Positions 17,265 through 26,497 of a DNA stretch of 64,000 nucleotides are shown here, piece by piece; position 1 is the stretch's first letter, and the number at the start of each line of letters is the position of its first letter. The notes under the pieces were generated by a model, which was given only the letters and a program-made list of their open reading frames with translations, had not been told where the DNA came from and searched no databases. The translations under genes were made by a program, and so were the position numbers. This DNA is from Ogataea parapolymorpha DL-1 (taxonomy: Eukaryota; Ascomycota; Pichiomycetes; Pichiales; Pichiaceae), in assembly GCF_000187245.1 (NCBI RefSeq), contig NC_027860.1, positions 744,001-808,000 on the forward strand. The letters are read 5' to 3'.

Positions 17265-19673
17265 ATGAGCTTACCGATGAACATTCAGTCGGCCCCGCAA
17301 GGCAGAGACACCGATTCCGAGGAGTCGGTGAGACTTTCGGAGCAGCTCAGACGTTTTGGGTCGAAACCAGGACCCAATGAGGGCCAGAACCAGGTGCCAT
17401 CTTCAGTGTTTGAAGACGGCAATTTTTCTGCCAAGTACATTAGCCAGGACACAAAACAAGAGCTCAGCAGCTTGACGTCGCAAGAGGGCCCGGAAACCAA
17501 TGTCTCAAACCCTGTCACGATAACTGGTGGGTTTCGCGAGCTGCACCCCGTTACCACGCCCCTTGGCAGTGTGGGGCCTCGTAATAGAAGACCCAGTATG
17601 CTTTCGAACCTAATGGCCAGCACATATAGCGACAAGCCGCGGTCCTCAGGACGTGGCAGCGCTTCGCCGATCCCGCAGGCGGTCGAAATTGTGGAACGAC
17701 ATTTGAATCACTCTCCTGTTCGGGACGCCAACTCGCCGGCTGGCACGCATTTCGACTCGCTCAAACGCCAGGGCGGAGACATCACTAGAGATATATACAA
17801 CTGGGTGAGTGACCAGAAGATTTCTGGCACGCCTTTGCGGAGAGTTGCCAGCTCCGGCTCACTGCAATCCACGGGAACGTCGTCAGAGTTACGAATGCCA
17901 GGGGCGTTTCGCCGCGATTTCATTGCGCACAGAGCTTCCGATGCCGATGGTGAAACGCCTCCTGCTGCCGACCTAGTCAGCCACCACTCTCGAAGACGTG
18001 TGAGACGGCCGAAGGCCAACTTTATGACGCGCAATTTCATCGAGTTCCTGTCTCTGTACGGCCATTTCGCTGGTGAAAATTTGGAAGAGGAGACAGGAGA
18101 CGAGCAGGAATTGGAGCAGAGCGATGTTAGTGACATCAGTGACGCGAGCGACTTTGAAGAGGGGGACGAAGCAGCTGATGAGGCCGACTTGTTGCTGTCG
18201 TCGTCTATTTCTCCAGGTCCCACATATAGAAGTGACCGACGTGCGAGATCGTCTAATATTTCTGTGGGGGACCCCAACAGAACGCGCACAAGACGCAGAA
18301 TCGCCACCAAGCCCCGTGTTCGCAGCTATTCGTCGCATAAAACGTCGAACCAAAAAGCCTTTTTGCTTCTGCTCAAGGCGTTTGTCGGAACAGGAGTGGT
18401 GTTTCTCCCCAAATCTTTCTCAAACGGAGGCCTTCTATTTTGCAATGTGATGATTATGGCCTTTTCCGTTATTTCCTACTACTGCTTTATGACCCTGATC
18501 TGGTGTACCGAGCGCAGTCGAGTGTCTGGTTACGGTGATCTGGGTCTCAAGCTGTTTGGACCAAAGCTTCAATTTTTGATTCTTTTGTCGCTGGCGTTGT
18601 CACAGCTTGGTTTTTCGAGCAGTTATGTTGTGTTTGTTGCGGAGAATTTCAGGGTGGTTGTCAATACCTTTTTTTCGAGCGACTACGGTGTCGGTGTGTT
18701 TGTGGTGGTCCAATTGCTTATTTTCCTTCCGCTTTCACTAACGCGAAATATCAGTAAGCTCAGTCTGATTGCTCTGATTGCCGACGCTTTTATTTTGCTG
18801 GGTTTGGTTTACATTTACTCCTGTTCTGGGGCACACTTACTTATCAACGGCGTTTCGCCTAAAGTGTCTCTTTTCCAGCCAAACACATGGACTCTGTTTA
18901 TGGGAACAGCGGTGTTTGCGTACGAAGGTATAGGCCTCTTGATTCCAATCAAGGAGTCTATGAAACATCCGGAGCAGTTCCAGAAACTGCTTATTTTGGT
19001 AATGGTGGTGGTGACCGTGATTTTCGTGACTCTGTCGACGATCTCGTACTTGAGTTATGGTGACGACGTGAAGATGGTGATTTTGATGAACTTCCCGCAA
19101 ACAAATTTTGCTCTCATCATTCAGATATGCTATGCGCTTGCCATTTTGCTGTCGACTCCTTTGCAACTGTTCCCGGCTATCAAAATTTTTGAGTCGTACC
19201 TTTTCCACAGAGATAGAGCTACCTGGAGAAATAAAATCAGAAAGGACTCGGAAAACAAAATGCGGAGCGAGACACAGCAGCTGTTTTCTGGTGTACCTAT
19301 TTACGACTCGACGTCACGCGATCTGCGCCAGCTGATCCAGAGTATGCCGGAGGACGCAGTTGACGACCAGGGCGTGATGTCTGGAAAGAGCGATTCCATC
19401 ATCAAATGGCTCAAAAACGTGGTGCGCGTGTTCGTTGTCTTGGCCATGTGTGCGATCGGATACCTGGGCTCGAGCGATCTTGACCGCTTCGTGTCACTCA
19501 TAGGAAGTTTCACGTGTATTCCTCTGATTTACATCTATCCGCCGCTGCTTTATGTTAGCAGCTTCGAGGAGCTGAGATGGAGCTCAAAATTGGCGAACGG
19601 TCTGGTGCTGATCATTGGAATGGCGATGATGGTGTATACAAGCTACCAAACTATTTCGTCGTGGGGTAAATAA
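17265..19673 (+). CDS. Vacuolar amino-acid exporter, Avt3/Avt4 family
   Basis: The 802-residue protein has a long hydrophilic N-terminus (about 350 residues, Ser/Arg/Glu-rich) followed by a transporter domain with about 11 membrane segments. The first membrane segment starts at QKAFLLLLKAFVGTGVVFLP, the AAAP family signature with the G-T-G substrate motif. KANFMTRNFIEFLSLYGHFAGE before the membrane domain is typical of Avt3 and Avt4. These proteins export neutral amino acids from the vacuole during starvation. The cytosolic N-terminus is acidic (SDVSDISDASDFEEGDE) and may be regulatory. It is somewhat longer than the S. cerevisiae proteins (about 700). I cannot separate Avt3 from Avt4. Confidence 0.9.
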   Translation: MSLPMNIQSAPQGRDTDSEESVRLSEQLRRFGSKPGPNEGQNQVPSSVFEDGNFSAKYISQDTKQELSSLTSQEGPETNVSNPVTITGGFRELHPVTTPLGSVGPRNRRPSMLSNLMASTYSDKPRSSGRGSASPIPQAVEIVERHLNHSPVRDANSPAGTHFDSLKRQGGDITRDIYNWVSDQKISGTPLRRVASSGSLQSTGTSSELRMPGAFRRDFIAHRASDADGETPPAADLVSHHSRRRVRRPKANFMTRNFIEFLSLYGHFAGENLEEETGDEQELEQSDVSDISDASDFEEGDEAADEADLLLSSSISPGPTYRSDRRARSSNISVGDPNRTRTRRRIATKPRVRSYSSHKTSNQKAFLLLLKAFVGTGVVFLPKSFSNGGLLFCNVMIMAFSVISYYCFMTLIWCTERSRVSGYGDLGLKLFGPKLQFLILLSLALSQLGFSSSYVVFVAENFRVVVNTFFSSDYGVGVFVVVQLLIFLPLSLTRNISKLSLIALIADAFILLGLVYIYSCSGAHLLINGVSPKVSLFQPNTWTLFMGTAVFAYEGIGLLIPIKESMKHPEQFQKLLILVMVVVTVIFVTLSTISYLSYGDDVKMVILMNFPQTNFALIIQICYALAILLSTPLQLFPAIKIFESYLFHRDRATWRNKIRKDSENKMRSETQQLFSGVPIYDSTSRDLRQLIQSMPEDAVDDQGVMSGKSDSIIKWLKNVVRVFVVLAMCAIGYLGSSDLDRFVSLIGSFTCIPLIYIYPPLLYVSSFEELRWSSKLANGLVLIIGMAMMVYTSYQTISSWGK

Positions 19674-19713
19674 AGCATTAAGGTTGCATAGAATCAAATT
19701 CTCTCTATAAACG

Positions 19714-21132
19714 TTACTCGTCTTCTTCCTGCTTGGCCAGCTCCATAACCTTTGGCCAATTCGTGCGCGCCAAAAGCACAACCTCCACCAATGTAAGCAG
19801 AAACACAGCCGCGCTGAGTCCGATCCACAGGCCACGCACCTGCAAATCGAGCTTGAACGCTAGTATGTATGCAAGAGGACAACCGAAGATGTAGTATGAA
19901 CACAAACTGAAAACCGAGCCAATATCTTGGCGACGTTGGCTTCTCAGCAGCCCCTGACAGGTCACGTTGACCATATCGTAACATTGCGTGAAAAAAAGTA
20001 CAGGCAATAACTTGTAGCATTCTGCCGCAACAATTGAATCATCCGTGAAAACCCTCGTGATCGGCCTCATCGTGATCAGTAGAAAAATACAGACACTGAT
20101 TCCCAAAGCGAAGGTGGCCTTCATGCACATATTTGTCGACTTTCGGGCAAATTCCAAGTTGCCGGCCCCAATAAATGATCCTATTCTGGTGGAAATGGAG
20201 CAACTCAAGGCGAACGGGACTTGGAAGATAAGAGACCCGACAGCTGCACAGATCGACTGGGATGCAAGGGCCGTTTCCCCAAAATATGCGGCGGCCAGCG
20301 CCATGATTTCAAACGCAAAATATTCGGCCTCCACGGAAACCAGTGAGAACAGGGCCAGATATATCTGGTCGTACAAGCCGCTGCACATCGCTTTGTAACT
20401 AAACCCACCCCAGCACTTGCTGCCATCAACAAAGACCGTGTAAGCTATTAGGAGCAGCGCCATCAGCCAGAACGACAAAACTACCACCGCTGGTGCGCCG
20501 ACGTATCCCCAGCCAAAAGTGAACACAAACACATATGTCAAAACCAAACTCAGGGGAGATACTATCAGAAGCACATATGTGGAGGCATGGAATATCTTTT
20601 GAGCCTGTAAGTACCGCTTGCCGACCTCGAATATCAACAGACCCGGGATACCGAACGTGACGATCCGCAGATAAGTCTGGGCGAGAGACGCCAGCTCGGG
20701 GTCAGGCTGGAGGGCACTTAGCACTTTGCCGCTGAACCAGCACAGAACAACCATCGGAACTAATAGGATGATGTTCACGGCCAGGTTTTTCTGCACCACC
20801 TCGCCAACCAAAGCATAGTTGCCTGCTCCGTATGCGTGAGGAGCAAACGAGTCCACAGCGGTGACTGCACCCTGAATAACACCTAAATATGTGATGTTCA
20901 TGTACATGGTGGCCAAACTAGCTGCACCCAGTGCCTGTGCGGAGACACGGCTGACAATCAGCAACGGACTCACGCTAAGGAAGTATTGCAAAAAGAACGC
21001 GACGATAAGCGGCATGCTGTCTTTCCATATCAGCTTGAGCTCGGTGACATAGTTGAATTTGGCCGGAGGCTGATCCTGCTGGCTGTCGCTTTCTATAGCC
21101 CCGTAATCGGGGACTTTGCGTGTAGCCTCCAT
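19714..21132 (-). CDS. MATE-family transporter (Erc1-like)
   Basis: The frame is open to a TTG at 21213, but the ATG at 21132 (MEATRKVPDYGAIE) is the likely start, giving 472 residues with about 12 membrane helices. The MATE fold appears as two halves, each starting with a hydrophobic helix preceded by a charged stretch. Diagnostic stretches are ALGAASLATMYMNIT, GAVTAVDSFAPHAYGAGNY and ALSCSISTRIGSFIGAGN. Fungal members such as Erc1 export organic compounds, often with proton coupling, at the plasma or vacuolar membrane. Its ATG lies only 43 bp from the stop of EMP65 on the same strand, so its promoter must overlap EMP65 coding sequence. Substrate is not predictable. Confidence 0.88.
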   Translation of the reverse strand: MEATRKVPDYGAIESDSQQDQPPAKFNYVTELKLIWKDSMPLIVAFFLQYFLSVSPLLIVSRVSAQALGAASLATMYMNITYLGVIQGAVTAVDSFAPHAYGAGNYALVGEVVQKNLAVNIILLVPMVVLCWFSGKVLSALQPDPELASLAQTYLRIVTFGIPGLLIFEVGKRYLQAQKIFHASTYVLLIVSPLSLVLTYVFVFTFGWGYVGAPAVVVLSFWLMALLLIAYTVFVDGSKCWGGFSYKAMCSGLYDQIYLALFSLVSVEAEYFAFEIMALAAAYFGETALASQSICAAVGSLIFQVPFALSCSISTRIGSFIGAGNLEFARKSTNMCMKATFALGISVCIFLLITMRPITRVFTDDSIVAAECYKLLPVLFFTQCYDMVNVTCQGLLRSQRRQDIGSVFSLCSYYIFGCPLAYILAFKLDLQVRGLWIGLSAAVFLLTLVEVVLLARTNWPKVMELAKQEEDE

Positions 21133-21175
21133 TTGAAAATAGTTGCAAAAAATATTTTGGCCGAGGTTCCATTTT

Positions 21176-22783
21176 TCACCAAATTCTCTTATCAACCATT
21201 TCGAATCTGACAACGGAATCGAGTCGTTCTTTTTTTGCCGACCTCAATTCTTCAAGAGAAGGCGGCATTTTTTCATGTGAGTCATACAGCTGGGTCCGTT
21301 GGCCTTTGACATCTGTCAACGTCACGTTTGGATCGCCTTTTACAAAGTCCTGTTTAGCAGGCTTCGAACGAAGTATACGATTAGACCAGCGGAGTAGGCC
21401 TAACGATAGAACCAAGCGAACGACTGTGAGCAAGGAAAATATAAGAATGGACAAAAGTAGCCCTGTAATGCTGAATGACTCGGTGGTCTCGTTGTATATG
21501 AAACGTTTCATCCACGGATACACGCACATCTTGATGAACACGATCGCGAGCGTGAATACAGGCAGTCCGGTTCTCTTAATCAGCGTTTCTGGGTACTCGT
21601 CCAACGCTGTCAGGTTGGACCGGAAGCTGCTGACGTAGTCGCTCGCAAACACTCGGGTATACTTGTTGTAGATTGCAGGCTTTATCCTATTGAATTTAGT
21701 AATGTAGGCGTGCTTTAGCCAGTCCACGAGCAGTTCTGAGCCAATCACGGTAAACATGGGGCCCATCAACAAGCCGATCCAGTTGTTAAGGGTCGTAGAA
21801 AACGTCACGTGGCTGTACCAAGAGTTTGGTCTCAGATTATCGAATAGTGCGGTGGCCGACGTGTTTGTGTAAAGTTGATACAGGTTCCGGGACGAGATAA
21901 TAAATAGCATCACCAACATCTGAAACCTCTCGTTTAGGTCTGCGCACGAAACTTGAAATAAGCCTTCTCTTTCAGATCTCTTGAAAACCGAGCTTTTCAG
22001 CTCAGCAAACTGGTTGGACAAAATTAGTGTGAGAAGAGCATTAGAGTAGGAGTTGATGGCGACGTTGAGGGCCATAACCTGATATGCCAAAACGTAGGAG
22101 TGCAGAGTCAAGTAGCAGACACTGACTGCACTGACCACAAGGAACTTGGAGAGTGTATTTCGCGAGGTGGCGATTGGAATGAAGTACACCACTTTGATGA
22201 TGTCTTGGCCAATTGCACTCAGTAACTTGTCGGCAATTTCCAGAACGCCAACCATGAAGTAAAGTTTCACTGCCGTTCCGGCACGAATGTTGTGGTACAT
22301 TTTACTGGAATCCAGATTCCGTAGGAGCACCAGGCTGGACAAGATAAGCACCATCGAAACAAAATCGTTTTTGGTTCGATCCGAACGCAGCGTCAAACTG
22401 TTTCTGTTTGTGAAGCACGATCTGATCAAATGATATGTATGAAGCGCAAATCGCAGGGGCACCACAGTTATCTGTTTGAGGAATACAATCACGCAATAGA
22501 CCAGTCCAAAACACATGAAGTTCTCCAGAAAAACAGGCAGCTTTACAAAATTCAAGAGCAGCTCTGAATTCACTGCCGCATCCTCTTCATCGGGTGTTTT
22601 TGTCTTGTCTGTCTGATCGTCTTTGTATATATTCAACTCCGTGAGCAGCAATCGCCATAGAGTGAAACTGGACGGTTTATGGAACTCGATTCCGCTTCCC
22701 AGCTGGATTTCACATGTCTGTTGCTGATGGTCGTCTGCAGAGGGTGGCTTGGCGCTTGGGGAGCTCCCAAGTCGTCTTCTCAT
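21176..22783 (-). CDS. EMP65: TAPT1-family multi-pass ER membrane protein (Emp65)
   Basis: The first ATG is at 22783, giving 535 residues (the frame also has an upstream TTG). The TAPT1/CMV-receptor family region begins with SSFTLWRLLLTELNIY and has DLNERFQMLVMLFIISSRNLYQL and NWIGLLMGPMFTVIGSELLVDWLKHAYI, all conserved from yeast to human. About eight hydrophobic segments are visible. In S. cerevisiae Emp65 works with Slp1 at the ER to protect soluble folded proteins from degradation. A C-terminal tail of about 60 residues follows the last segment. It lies head to tail with the MATE transporter gene. Confidence 0.88.
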   Translation of the reverse strand: MRRRLGSSPSAKPPSADDHQQQTCEIQLGSGIEFHKPSSFTLWRLLLTELNIYKDDQTDKTKTPDEEDAAVNSELLLNFVKLPVFLENFMCFGLVYCVIVFLKQITVVPLRFALHTYHLIRSCFTNRNSLTLRSDRTKNDFVSMVLILSSLVLLRNLDSSKMYHNIRAGTAVKLYFMVGVLEIADKLLSAIGQDIIKVVYFIPIATSRNTLSKFLVVSAVSVCYLTLHSYVLAYQVMALNVAINSYSNALLTLILSNQFAELKSSVFKRSEREGLFQVSCADLNERFQMLVMLFIISSRNLYQLYTNTSATALFDNLRPNSWYSHVTFSTTLNNWIGLLMGPMFTVIGSELLVDWLKHAYITKFNRIKPAIYNKYTRVFASDYVSSFRSNLTALDEYPETLIKRTGLPVFTLAIVFIKMCVYPWMKRFIYNETTESFSITGLLLSILIFSLLTVVRLVLSLGLLRWSNRILRSKPAKQDFVKGDPNVTLTDVKGQRTQLYDSHEKMPPSLEELRSAKKERLDSVVRFEMVDKRIW

Positions 22784-23016
22784 GAACAAGAAAATGATCT
22801 AAAAAATATTACAGGATTTCAGCTAAGAATTCGGGCAAGGGCAGAGAATTAAAGAACACTGTTCGGAATAGTAATAAGATCAATTTAACTACATTTGGAG
22901 CTTCCAGACACCTTCTGATTGGCCAAGATCCCTGGAAACCGCCAGGCCTCTACACTCGTGCATCCAACACATCACAAGATTAATTACACTAGCTAAACTT
23001 TTTCCCCAACATATTC

Positions 23017-23616
23017 ATGCCCTCAGTAAACACGCTGGACCCGATTTTGGCTCCATACGAGGGTAAAGACCTTCTCATTCCCAAAGAGGCAAATATGCTG
23101 ACGTACCAGCTCATAGAGAGATTGATGGAGCACTCGTGCGACAAAGCCACCCTGAAATTGCTTGCCAGGTACTTGTCAAAACAAAGCTACGAGGAACTAG
23201 TCACAGAAAGAATCATCAACCATTACTGCGGGTATCCGCTGTGCGATTTCCGAGATCCAGGCCGGATCAAGGAGATGCAGATTAACAAGCTTGTATCGAA
23301 ACTCAAGTTGCCTCGATCTTACAACCACAAGTACTGCTGCAAAAAACATTACCAGTGCTCGGAATTCTACAAGCAACAGCTCGGCACCGACGCTCTTTTT
23401 GCGCGCACGAAGCTCGACCTGCCCCAATTCCATCCAAAGGCGCCCGAGTCCTCGATTATTCTGCTCGACGACATCTTCGATCCAGAGGGCAAGGCGAATC
23501 CGGACGATATCATGCTTCTCTTGCGGGAAATGAGTATTAGTGACCCGCATTTAGAAACCGACAACCTGATCGACCAGTTCAACAACATTGTGATCCGTGA
23601 AAAGAACATTGAATAA
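23017..23616 (+). CDS. RTR1: RNA polymerase II CTD phosphatase (Rtr1/RPAP2 family)
   Basis: The 199-residue protein carries the Rtr1-type zinc site: CGYPLC at residues 71-76 and KYCCKKH at 105-111, giving Cys71, Cys76, Cys107 and His111. Rtr1 dephosphorylates Ser5/Tyr1 of the polymerase II C-terminal repeat and helps bring the enzyme into the nucleus. Around the zinc site sit YEELVTERIINHYCGYPLCD and SEFYKQQL, both family hallmarks. Length is near S. cerevisiae Rtr1 (226). It converges on the neighbouring LYR gene with 22 bp between stops. Confidence 0.93.
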   Translation: MPSVNTLDPILAPYEGKDLLIPKEANMLTYQLIERLMEHSCDKATLKLLARYLSKQSYEELVTERIINHYCGYPLCDFRDPGRIKEMQINKLVSKLKLPRSYNHKYCCKKHYQCSEFYKQQLGTDALFARTKLDLPQFHPKAPESSIILLDDIFDPEGKANPDDIMLLLREMSISDPHLETDNLIDQFNNIVIREKNIE

Positions 23617-23638
23617 CGATTAATGACATGAACTATTA

Positions 23639-24709
23639 TTACTCTATACCCAGTTTAGACAGCCGTGTTGGCGACCTGAACCCGTGTTCACGCATCAATT
23701 TGCCAAGCGACCCGTCGACACAGTCTGTAAACGGGCCCATTTGTTCAAGAACCATAAATTGGCGCATTCTGGCCAGGTTGTTGCCGCTCTTGAGCCACAT
23801 CTCGTCGAACTCGGGCTTCAGCTTCTCGAAATATGCATAGTGCATCTTGTTGTGCCAGAACGTTTTCTCCTCAACCTCCTTTCCGCGGCCCGCTAAGTCG
23901 CGCTTGTATCTCTTTATCGGCAGAAACCAGTCCTTTCCATTTTTGCCTGTGACCAAGTTCTCCCACTCCTGTTCTTTCTGCAGCCAGAACATCCACTCTC
24001 TTTCCCAATTTCTCATCTGGTTGAGCTCATCAATGTACTGCTGATGGCTATCTCGTTGTAGAAAAACACCTCGTCGTCCCGTCACGTGGATGTTCTTATT
24101 CCAAGGAGTGCTAATCACTGACAGTCTGTTCATTGTGCCTGTCACAGACTTTACGCGAGCAGTCGACGGTCTTGAATATTTTTCAGCCAGTCGTCTGACA
24201 GCTTTTTCTGCCCGCTCGTACAACATCTTTGATTTCAGCACATTCTCGACGTATTTCGGGTCCAGCTCGGCCTTCCGAGGGAGTGTGTGTGATTTTTGGC
24301 GTCTTTCTATGTACAATTTCATCCAACTAGCCAGTTGACGACGCTGTTTTTTCTCTTCTGGATCCACTTTGGGAGCCTCGGCCTCAACGATCTGCTGCAG
24401 AACGGCAAGGCTAGACCGAGGGCTCTTGTTGTGTTGTAGTCTGCTGATGATTTCCCGGAAACAAGTCTGGTCGCCATTGCTGAGACCGCGAAGCTTTTCG
24501 TTGTATTTAATAGCTTCGTCCAGTGCGCTTTGTATTTGAAAAGCGTTCTCTAGTTTGGCTCTCCCTCGAAACAACTGTTGTAGTTCGGCCATCCATTTGA
24601 GTTTTAGTGTATCCTTAAGGTTCTGGCACCGAAGAGTGTTTCGTAGGATTAGCCTGTATAATGAGAATACTGCTTTACGATGCTCTGTGTTGGCAGATAT
24701 GGGAAGCAT
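23639..24709 (-). CDS. RRG1: Mitochondrial LYR-motif protein, Rrg1-like
   Basis: The 356-residue protein opens with a SLYRLILRNT segment near residue 16, matching the L-Y-R motif and following helix of LYR proteins. It otherwise looks like S. cerevisiae Rrg1 (365 residues, needed for respiratory growth and mitochondrial genome maintenance), with an N-terminal LYR helix, a middle basic region, and a Trp-rich segment (WEREWMFWLQKEQEW). The C-terminal half has long helices. LYR proteins usually bind the acyl-carrier protein in assembly of mitochondrial complexes. Identification rests on the N-terminal motif, similar length and a weak overall match, so it is provisional. Confidence 0.6.
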   Translation of the reverse strand: MLPISANTEHRKAVFSLYRLILRNTLRCQNLKDTLKLKWMAELQQLFRGRAKLENAFQIQSALDEAIKYNEKLRGLSNGDQTCFREIISRLQHNKSPRSSLAVLQQIVEAEAPKVDPEEKKQRRQLASWMKLYIERRQKSHTLPRKAELDPKYVENVLKSKMLYERAEKAVRRLAEKYSRPSTARVKSVTGTMNRLSVISTPWNKNIHVTGRRGVFLQRDSHQQYIDELNQMRNWEREWMFWLQKEQEWENLVTGKNGKDWFLPIKRYKRDLAGRGKEVEEKTFWHNKMHYAYFEKLKPEFDEMWLKSGNNLARMRQFMVLEQMGPFTDCVDGSLGKLMREHGFRSPTRLSKLGIE

Positions 24710-24928
24710 CTAATTTTTCAATATTATTTTGTCTCAATTTTAAATATACACGGAGAGCCTGATAAGAAAGTAGGTGGTAGGAATCGATTCGGGAAACAAA
24801 ATGCCAGGGATCATTCAGCAGATGGGCTCAACGGGACTCTGGTAAACAACAGGGTTACATTCAATAACTTCTGTAGAACATCCTGCACCAACAATGTGAC
24901 GGCCACAAACCCAAAAGCTCCAACATCT

Positions 24929-25010
24929 GGCAACATGTCCGAGCGGTTAAGGAGAAAGATTAGAAATCTTTTGCGATTTTCGCGCGCAGGTTCGAGTCCT
25001 GCTGTTGTCG
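24929..25010 (+). tRNA. tRNA-Ser (anticodon AGA)
   Basis: The 82-nt cloverleaf has acceptor GGCAACA/TGTTGTC (one G-U pair), D-arm TCC/GGA, anticodon stem AAAGA/TCTTT with loop TTAGAAA (anticodon AGA), a long class II variable arm around TTGCGATTTTCGCG, T-stem GCAGG/CCTGC with loop TTCGAGT, and discriminator G. A T-run at 25012-25018 acts as terminator. It decodes TCT and TCC. Confidence 0.95.
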
Positions 25011-25048
25011 ATTTTTTTGGATACATCAAATAAAGATGGAGTATTTTT

Positions 25049-25512
25049 TTAGATTACATCCTCTAGCTCATCTGTAGATAATCCACGTTCTCCCTGCATG
25101 TTTTCTGGTGCTTGGATGCTAGGAATAAATTCAAGCACAATGTAAACGATTCCCGCCAACAGCACAATCACCGCTGCCAGAACTCTGAAAACAGATCCGT
25201 GGAAATTCAGAATTGCAATAAGCACATATATAAGCCCTCTTCCCAAGAAGGAGAAGAACGACGACGCGTAGGCATACAGCTGAGGCGGATTCTTAAACTC
25301 CAAGTAGCCGACAACACCTCCAAGGCCCAAAATGTACAGACCTTGTAGGAAGTACGCAAAACCGCTAAACAATTCAGTGACACCGGTAATGACCTAAGAA
25401 GGTTAGTCGAAAGAACAAACATACTTACCGAAATAGCGGCCACAGCCAAATTGACAACCTTAAAGACGGCACCAAAATCAGATCCTGTGTTTTCAAAATC
25501 GATGCCCTCCAT
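25049..25512 (-). CDS. TVP15: Golgi membrane protein Tvp15, one 35-nt intron
   Basis: Exon 1 is 25429-25512 and exon 2 is 25049-25393; joined they encode 142 residues, against 143 in S. cerevisiae Tvp15. The protein has four hydrophobic segments. VFKVVNLAVAAIS spans the end of exon 1; after the junction come FKNPPQLYAYASSFFSFLGRG and VYIVLEFIPSIQAPENM, which are COPI-associated-family signatures. Tvp15 is a Golgi/vesicle membrane protein. Splicing is needed to join the N-terminal segment to the second helix; neither frame alone covers the family. The stop lies near the tRNA-Ser gene. Confidence 0.92.
25394..25428 (-). other. TVP15 intron (35 nt)
   Basis: On the minus strand the intron reads GTAAGTATG at the start and CGACTAACCTTCTTAG at the end. 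Splicing joins VAAIS to VITGVTE and restores the four-helix protein. At 35 nt it is the shortest intron I can support here. Confidence 0.93.
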
Positions 25513-25676
25513 TTCAGTTAATTTCTTGCTTATCTGTTATAAAAAAATGGAAGATGTTTAAATTTGTACCATTTAGAAGAGAAAGGGGTCTAGCTAACTA
25601 ATAACTATAAATCATAAAGCAACGACAACATAACCTGAGATGGAAGGCACTTTTATACAGAAAACAGTTAGCAAAC

Positions 25677-26447
25677 TTACTCATCATCTGGTTTTTCAGC
25701 AGCTTTCTCAGGAGCTGGCTCGTCTTGGCCAGCCTCAGACATGTCGGAGGTCCACAATGTCAAGTTGTCTCTCAGGAGTTGCATGATTAAAGTCGAGTCT
25801 TTGTAGGACTCTTCTGATAGTGTATCCAATTCGGCAATGGCGTCATCGAAAGCTTGCTTGGCCAAATGGCAAGCTCTGTCTGGAGAGTTGAGAATCTCGT
25901 AGTAGAAAACGGAAAAGTTCAACGCCAGACCCAATCTGATAGGGTGGGTTGGTGGCAACTCGGTCACAGCAACCTCAGAGGCAGCCTTGTAAGCTTCCAA
26001 CGAAAGGTCAGCAGCCTCTTTACGCTTCTCTGTGACGGCAAACTCTGCCAAATATCTGTGGTAGTCACCTTTCATCTTATAGTAGAACACCTTAGACTCA
26101 CCGCTTTGAGCAGTTGGAATTAAGTGTTGAGTCAACACGGTCAAAATGTCCTCACAGATATTTGAAAGTTCCTCCTCGATCTTGGCTCTATATTCTCTTA
26201 TAAGAGAAACCTGGGTCTCGTTGCCCTTGGCCTCTTCCTTTTGCTCAATCGAAGACACAATTCTCCATGAGGCTCTTCTGGCACCGATCACATTCTTGTA
26301 GGCAACAGACAGCAAATTTCTTTCCTCAACGGATAATTCTTGGCCAGAGGAGGCGACAGCCTTCATGTTCTCGACCATCTCCTCATATCTCTCGGCCTGT
26401 TCGGCCAATTTGGCTAAATAAACAGAATCTTCACGGGAAGCTGGCAT
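25677..26447 (-). CDS. BMH1: 14-3-3 protein
   Basis: The 256-residue protein is a 14-3-3. Signature motifs are [26 protein letters not shown] and [12 protein letters not shown], with RYLAEFAV and [18 protein letters not shown] near the C-terminus. 14-3-3 dimers bind phosphoserine/threonine partners and control metabolism, signalling and transcription. The tail ([11 protein letters not shown]) lacks the long polyglutamine of S. cerevisiae Bmh1. Yeast has BMH1 and BMH2; the symbol marks the family. A 43-nt intron in the 5' leader ends 7 bp before the ATG. The upstream region is unusually long for this window. Confidence 0.95.
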   Translation of the reverse strand: MPASREDSVYLAKLAEQAERYEEMVENMKAVASSGQELSVEERNLLSVAYKNVIGARRASWRIVSSIEQKEEAKGNETQVSLIREYRAKIEEELSNICEDILTVLTQHLIPTAQSGESKVFYYKMKGDYHRYLAEFAVTEKRKEAADLSLEAYKAASEVAVTELPPTHPIRLGLALNFSVFYYEILNSPDRACHLAKQAFDDAIAELDTLSEESYKDSTLIMQLLRDNLTLWTSDMSEAGQDEPAPEKAAEKPDDE

Positions 26448-26454
26448 TGCGAAT

Positions 26455-26497
26455 CTGCAAAAACTGTTAGTATTGGGGGCTTCAACCTAATGCTTAC
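26455..26497 (-). other. Predicted 5'-UTR intron of the 14-3-3 gene (43 nt)
   Basis: On the minus strand GTAAGC begins and TACTAACAGTTTTTGCAG ends the segment, with a perfect TACTAAC branch point. The 3' site is 7 bp upstream of the ATG at 26447. No coding sequence is affected, so support is motif-based. Confidence 0.75.
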
